NCBI GenBank assembly: GCA_910579265.1
Contig: CAJTTE010000004.1
Location: forward strand, 78,888-142,887
Source: an uncultured Ruminiclostridium sp.
GTDB lineage: Bacteria; Bacillota; Clostridia; Oscillospirales; Ruminococcaceae
DNA length: 64,000 bases
Reading direction: 5' to 3'
In this document: positions 60,865 to 64,000 of the stretch, piece by piece
Position numbering within the stretch: the first letter of the stretch is position 1
How the letters are laid out: every line of letters begins with the position of its first letter
Translations under genes and position numbers: made by a program
The notes under the pieces: model-generated
Told to the model about the DNA's origin: nothing
The model's database searches: none
What the model saw: only the letters and a program-made list of their open reading frames with translations

Positions 60865-62143
60865 CTATCTTTCGTCGTGTGTGCGTTCTGTCTTTCTTTT
60901 AGCTGCAAGTCTTTCCGCTTCACGGGGGAACATAGCATTGTGATAGGCTTCTAAAACGGTTTTCTTACGATCCAAACGCACATCAACATATCGGACGGTA
61001 ACATCGGCCACATTTGTTGATATGCTCAGCGAAAGTCCGATTCCTTTTAAAGGTATGTCCCAAGATTTCACCGACCGTATAAAAATCGCCCGTAAGTTCG
61101 TGCATATTAGTCGCTGCCGAATGGCGTAAATCGTGAAAGCGAATATGGGACATATTTTGGTGGCGTAGGAATTGTCCGAAGTTATTTGTTACTCTGTCCG
61201 CACGAGCCGGAGAGCCATCAGCCCTTGCAATAACAAGGTTATTATCATAATAAGGCTGTCCCGATAATTCTGCAAGCTCTTTTTGTTTTTGCTGTAATTG
61301 TTGCTGTCTGATAAAGAATGGTAGGGTAACATCGGTAATCGGCAGTATACGATCCTGCGATTTGGTAGGGGCCATTTCGCTAATTGTGGTAGTTCCGGGT
61401 GGTACTTTGAACGGTAATTGCTCAACAACAGCAAAACACTTGTTTTTCAAATCAACATTGCTCCAACGCAAGCCGAGAACTTCATTACGCCGAAGTCCGT
61501 ACAGACCGCTTAAAACAAATATCATTTCCCATTCATTCCCTGATCCTAACGCCATAAGGTGCTGCATTTGCGGGGCCGTATAAGGATCGGGCGTTTTTGC
61601 GTCTTTGCCGAACTTTGTCAGTATATCTCTTGCGGGGTTTGTTTCGATATAGCGGTATTTTCGCGCCGCCTCAAACGCAACGCTTAGTATTCTCTGTGCA
61701 TAGCGGCAAGTGCTGGTTGACAATCCTTTGTCGGAAAGCTGCTTTAACATATTGTCTATCATTGCCGGCGTTAGCTTTTTCAGAGGGACATTCCCGATGT
61801 AGGGGACAATATGGTTCTTGATATGGCATTTGTAACTTGAAAAGGTGCTTGGCCGCAAGTTCGCCTTTCCGTGAATTTCGACCCATTCCTCTAAATATTC
61901 CTGCACGGTCTGTTTCGCTTCAACAGCCTTGATTGGCTCATAACTCGGATTTGTTAATTTAACGCGCATTTCGGCTTCGTGGTCTAACGCTTCTTTCTTT
62001 GTCAGAAATCCGCGTTTACCGTATGTTTTATAACCGTCAGCCGTTTTGTAGCGTATAAACACATCATAAACCGTTCCGGCTCTCGCCGTGCTGCCGCCGT
62101 CAGCAGTACGCTTGTTTTTTACTTGGCGTGTAGCAACAGACAT
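60865..62143 (-). pseudogene. int: tyrosine recombinase (integrase), frameshifted near the C-terminus
   Basis: The first frame (62143 to 60983) has an arm-binding N-domain, a SAM-like core-binding domain (about 75-170), and catalytic residues Arg218/219 in GLYGLRRNEVLGL, His337/Arg340 in HDLRH and His363 in GEILGHT. It then runs out of phase. The second frame (to 60865) continues LKGIGLSLSISTNVADVTVR-YVDVR with the nucleophile Tyr and a basic tail. One extra base in TTTAAAA (61043-61051) explains it; the restored protein is 425 residues. Tn916-like integrases show the same layout. Confidence 0.85.
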
Positions 62144-62377
62144 TTAATCACCTCTTGTTCCTGCTGTGGGACGGGTACAGTATCGGTTGTACCAATCCCA
62201 TATGGCTTTGTCTGCAAGCAAACAGCGGTTGCCGTTTTGGATATACTCGATCTCGCCGTTGCTTATCAATTCACGCAATTTGTTAATGCCGATTCCGCTG
62301 TATTTGCTCATTTGCTCTACGGTCTTTAACATCGGCACGATTTCAGTTGCGAGAGCAGATGTTTTTGTGCGTGCCAT
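62144..62377 (-). CDS. xis: excisionase-like DNA-binding protein
   Basis: 77 residues from ATG 62377 with GGAGGAG upstream. MLKTVEQMSKYSGIGINKLREL and RCLLADKAIWDWYNRY fit the winged-helix excisionases of Tn916-type elements. It directs recombination toward excision. Its stop codon touches the integrase ATG (TAAATG), so the two are co-translated. Confidence 0.88.
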   Translation of the reverse strand: MARTKTSALATEIVPMLKTVEQMSKYSGIGINKLRELISNGEIEYIQNGNRCLLADKAIWDWYNRYCTRPTAGTRGD

Positions 62378-62484
62378 TATATCTCCTCCAAACAATTAGC
62401 GGAGATACGCACCTGTTTTTGCAAACGGATTAGCTGCCCCGGATTTTTGTAGTCTTTATTTTTTTGTAAATATGTGCAATTCAT
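62377..62484 (-). CDS. 35-residue ORF ahead of xis
   Basis: 35 residues, basic: MNCTYLQKNKDYKNPG... A GGAGG lies 10 bases before the ATG, and the stop overlaps the xis start (TAATG). Such leader peptides are common before xis-int, but I cannot identify this one. Confidence 0.45.
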   Translation of the reverse strand: MNCTYLQKNKDYKNPGQLIRLQKQVRISANCLEEI

Positions 62485-62499
62485 AGTATTATGACCTCC

Positions 62500-62882
62500 T
62501 TAAACAATTTGGCGTTAAATCGCCTATGTAGAGGTCAGGGACGGACAGCAGAATCGTCCTGCCCAATATATTTTCAATCCATCAAACGGCTGGTGGCTTA
62601 TCAGCTCCACGGGAATCTCACCCTCACATGGTTCTCATGCGACCGCCCCCATTGCCTGCGACGGCTTCACGACCGAAATATCGCTTATCACGCTCGACCT
62701 GTGACTGAACAGGAGTATCATTGTCCCTATTGCCTGTCGTCGCCGTATTGGGAGCCGCCCGGTACTTATAGCCGACTGTTCATCGCTCCCTGCGGGAAAC
62801 GAAAGCCAAAGACCCTAAAAACATACAGGTGAAATCTCGTTGCTTTCTTTCCCGCAGATCGTGGCGCAGCCGCTAATGTGGC
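62500..62882. other. unassigned region upstream of the xis operon
   Basis: A plus-strand frame (62491-62832) is open but has no binding site and no recognised family; its composition is untypical (rich in Arg, Cys, Tyr). It may be the transcribed leader of the minus-strand operon or a fragment. Confidence 0.4.
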
Positions 62883-63187
62883 TTATGCTTTCACAATAGC
62901 AATAGGAATGTGCTTGATGAATGGGTATTCAGTTGTCAAAGGGCACGCCCATTCACCCGAAAAAGGAAAACAGGCAGAGAGTTTTCGTACCTCTCTGTCT
63001 GTTTCCTCACTAAAAGCCAATAACACAGGGTCTATTTCAAAAGTTTTTTTAATTTTTTTCAGAGCAGCATAGATAGATTCCTGTACCGTCTGATATTTGC
63101 ACCCTTCCTTATCTGCGATTGCGGTATGTAAAATAGATTTTACCAAGAAATAACCGAGATTACGCCGAGGAATATCGCAAGTTCAGA
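62883..63187 (-). pseudogene. truncated HTH protein, 3' part only
   Basis: The frame is open from a stop at about 63187 to 62883 without an ATG; a TTG at 63146 would give 87 residues. TPRRNLGYFLVKSIL and CKYQTVQESIYAALKKIKKTFE look like the C-terminal HTH domain of Spo0A-like regulators. Upstream sequence changes abruptly, so the 5' part was probably lost. Confidence 0.45.
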
Positions 63188-63312
63188 CAATATGCGAACG
63201 CAAAGTGTCATACCAACGCACATTATGGAAAGCCGTTGAAGAAACACTCGAAATATCAACCGAAAAAGGAAAAGCAGTAGCCCGATGAAACAGACTGCTG
63301 CTTAAAACCATT

Positions 63313-63720
63313 TTAATTATACTGAAACCGATACCCGACATCCCGAATACTCTCTATTTGATAAGCAGGCGCTTGGTCGGTATCAATAAGTTTTTTACGA
63401 AGATTGCGGACATGAAAACCAATAGTTTCCCGTTCGCCGCCCGAAGAAAAGTCACCCCATACCTTTTCATAGATTTGGTCGTAGGTCAGCACACGGTTTT
63501 TATTTGCCACCAGCAAACAGAAAATATCGTATTCTTTTGCTGTTAATGAAATCTCCCGTCCGTCGCTTGTAATCTTTCTGCGTGCAAGGTTAATTTCAAG
63601 ACCGGGAAATGATAATATCGTTTCCTCGTTCAAATCAACAGTATCAAAATCAGAGTACCGTTTCATAACCTCCATTACTTCGTTAAAGGCAGCAGAATCC
63701 TGTTCATTAAACTCTATCAC
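63313..63720 (-). CDS. OmpR/PhoB-type winged-helix regulator without receiver domain
   Basis: 135 residues, GTG start (weak site, GGGGGTGA farther upstream). Residues 40-135 form the DNA-binding domain: LEINLARRKITSDGREISLTAKE, NRVLTYDQIYEKVWG, VRNLRKKLIDTDQAPAYQIE, RDVGYRFQYN. The receiver domain is missing and replaced by about 35 acidic residues. It may control the ABC exporter next to it, but the order of transcription makes it downstream of that gene. Confidence 0.82.
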   Translation of the reverse strand: MIEFNEQDSAAFNEVMEVMKRYSDFDTVDLNEETILSFPGLEINLARRKITSDGREISLTAKEYDIFCLLVANKNRVLTYDQIYEKVWGDFSSGGERETIGFHVRNLRKKLIDTDQAPAYQIESIRDVGYRFQYN

Positions 63721-63850
63721 TACTATGCGTCCGATATTATCACCCCCAAACCATCACTATAATGTACATGTGTTAAGTTCAGTCAATCGCCTCTTAATTG
63801 CCGATACTGTTTCGGATGGAGCAGAGAGTTTTTCTACCGCTTCCGCTTGC

Positions 63851-63885
63851 ACCACTATCCCCGGATATATGCTGGGGATAGTGGT
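63851..63885. terminator. hairpin after the ABC exporter gene
   Basis: ACCACTATCCCC (63851-63862) pairs perfectly with GGGGATAGTGGT (63874-63885), 12-bp stem. It lies 32 bases beyond the exporter stop codon. A CTTTTTT tract follows on the plus side. Confidence 0.75.
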
Positions 63886-63917
63886 GATCTGACCTTTTTT
63901 AACCGTCTATCATTATA

Positions 63918-64000
63918 TCAAGAAGCAGTTACAAACTGACTATTATAAAGCTCGGCATACATACCGTTCTTTGCAAGCAATTCATCGTGCGTTCCGGTTT
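63918..64000 (-). CDS. ABC exporter ATPase/permease, C-terminal end only
   Basis: The last 27 codons are visible; the gene continues beyond the window edge. GTHDELLAKNGMYAELYNSQ is the classic end of an MdlB/MsbA-type fused permease-ATPase (the H-loop exit followed by G-x-H-x-E-L). The substrate is unknown. It is cargo of the integrated element. Confidence 0.85.
   Translation of the reverse strand, partial: TGTHDELLAKNGMYAELYNSQFVTAS

Noticed and set aside
62491..62832. Plus-strand frame of 113 codons in the mobile element
   Set aside because: No ribosome binding site, odd composition, and it opposes the xis-int operon. Left as unassigned sequence.

Overview
The window is chromosomal DNA from a low-to-mid GC, Gram-positive, spore-forming Clostridia bacterium. 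Gene content and protein style (PurO plus stand-alone AICAR formyltransferase, SpoVM, a SpoIVFB-like protease, YlxM/Ffh, KhpA, ClpP/ClpX next to trigger factor, SecG with RNase R) suggest the Ruminococcus/Oscillospirales group. I cannot name the species from sequence alone. Sigma-A promoters with 17-bp spacers, several with extended -10 elements, and strong GGAGG ribosome binding sites are common.

Layout. (1) 1-1042: a fused HTH/methyltransferase gene. (2) 1083-15918: a purine biosynthesis cluster, purC, a purF paralog lacking the catalytic Cys, true purF, purM, purN, an archaeal-type IMP cyclohydrolase (purO), a stand-alone AICAR formyltransferase and purD. Small genes of unknown role (zinc ribbon, CbrC family, DUF6125-like, a four-helix membrane protein, two methyltransferases, bacteriohemerythrin) are interspersed. 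purL, purE and purB are not in the window. (3) 16084-27717: an ECF sigma/anti-sigma-like pair on the minus strand, secG-rnr, a CorC-type transporter gene, a GtrA-like gene, DegV, and a large hybrid histidine kinase that has lost its phospho-accepting histidines. (4) 27871-45872: ylxM, ffh, rpsP, khpA, then after an 8-kb interruption rplS, two lepB paralogs, rbgA, rnhB, yraN and thrC. The interruption carries rubredoxin, a zinc-ribbon/TPM-domain pair, the 27-residue spoVM gene, an XRE regulator and a SpoIVFB-like protease. (5) 45882-55541: a phosphoesterase, tig-clpP-clpX, a lipoprotein, a frameshifted C39-like cysteine peptidase, rpsO and pnp. (6) 55794-59611: a CUT1-type sugar ABC importer without its own ATPase. 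(7) 60502-64000: the left end of an integrated mobile element inserted in a tRNA-Ser(CGA) gene, with a frameshifted tyrosine integrase, an excisionase, a winged-helix regulator and the start of an ABC exporter.

The intergenic regions are unusually rich in short repeated elements: at least eleven copies of a ~150-200-bp family (A), three full or shortened copies of a MITE with GGCAAC termini and 4-bp TAA-type target duplications (B), single copies of two other terminal-inverted-repeat elements, and a 67-bp tandem repeat. In two places one element has inserted into a copy of family A. These insertions explain most long gaps, including the separation of clpP from clpX.

No CRISPR array, rRNA operon or complete tRNA gene was seen. 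No completely new defence or metabolic system is obvious. The best leads are the degenerate phosphorelay kinase coupled to DegV, the purine-cluster accessory proteins, the pair of purF genes, the candidate structured RNA near 37.25 kb, and the nested MITEs.
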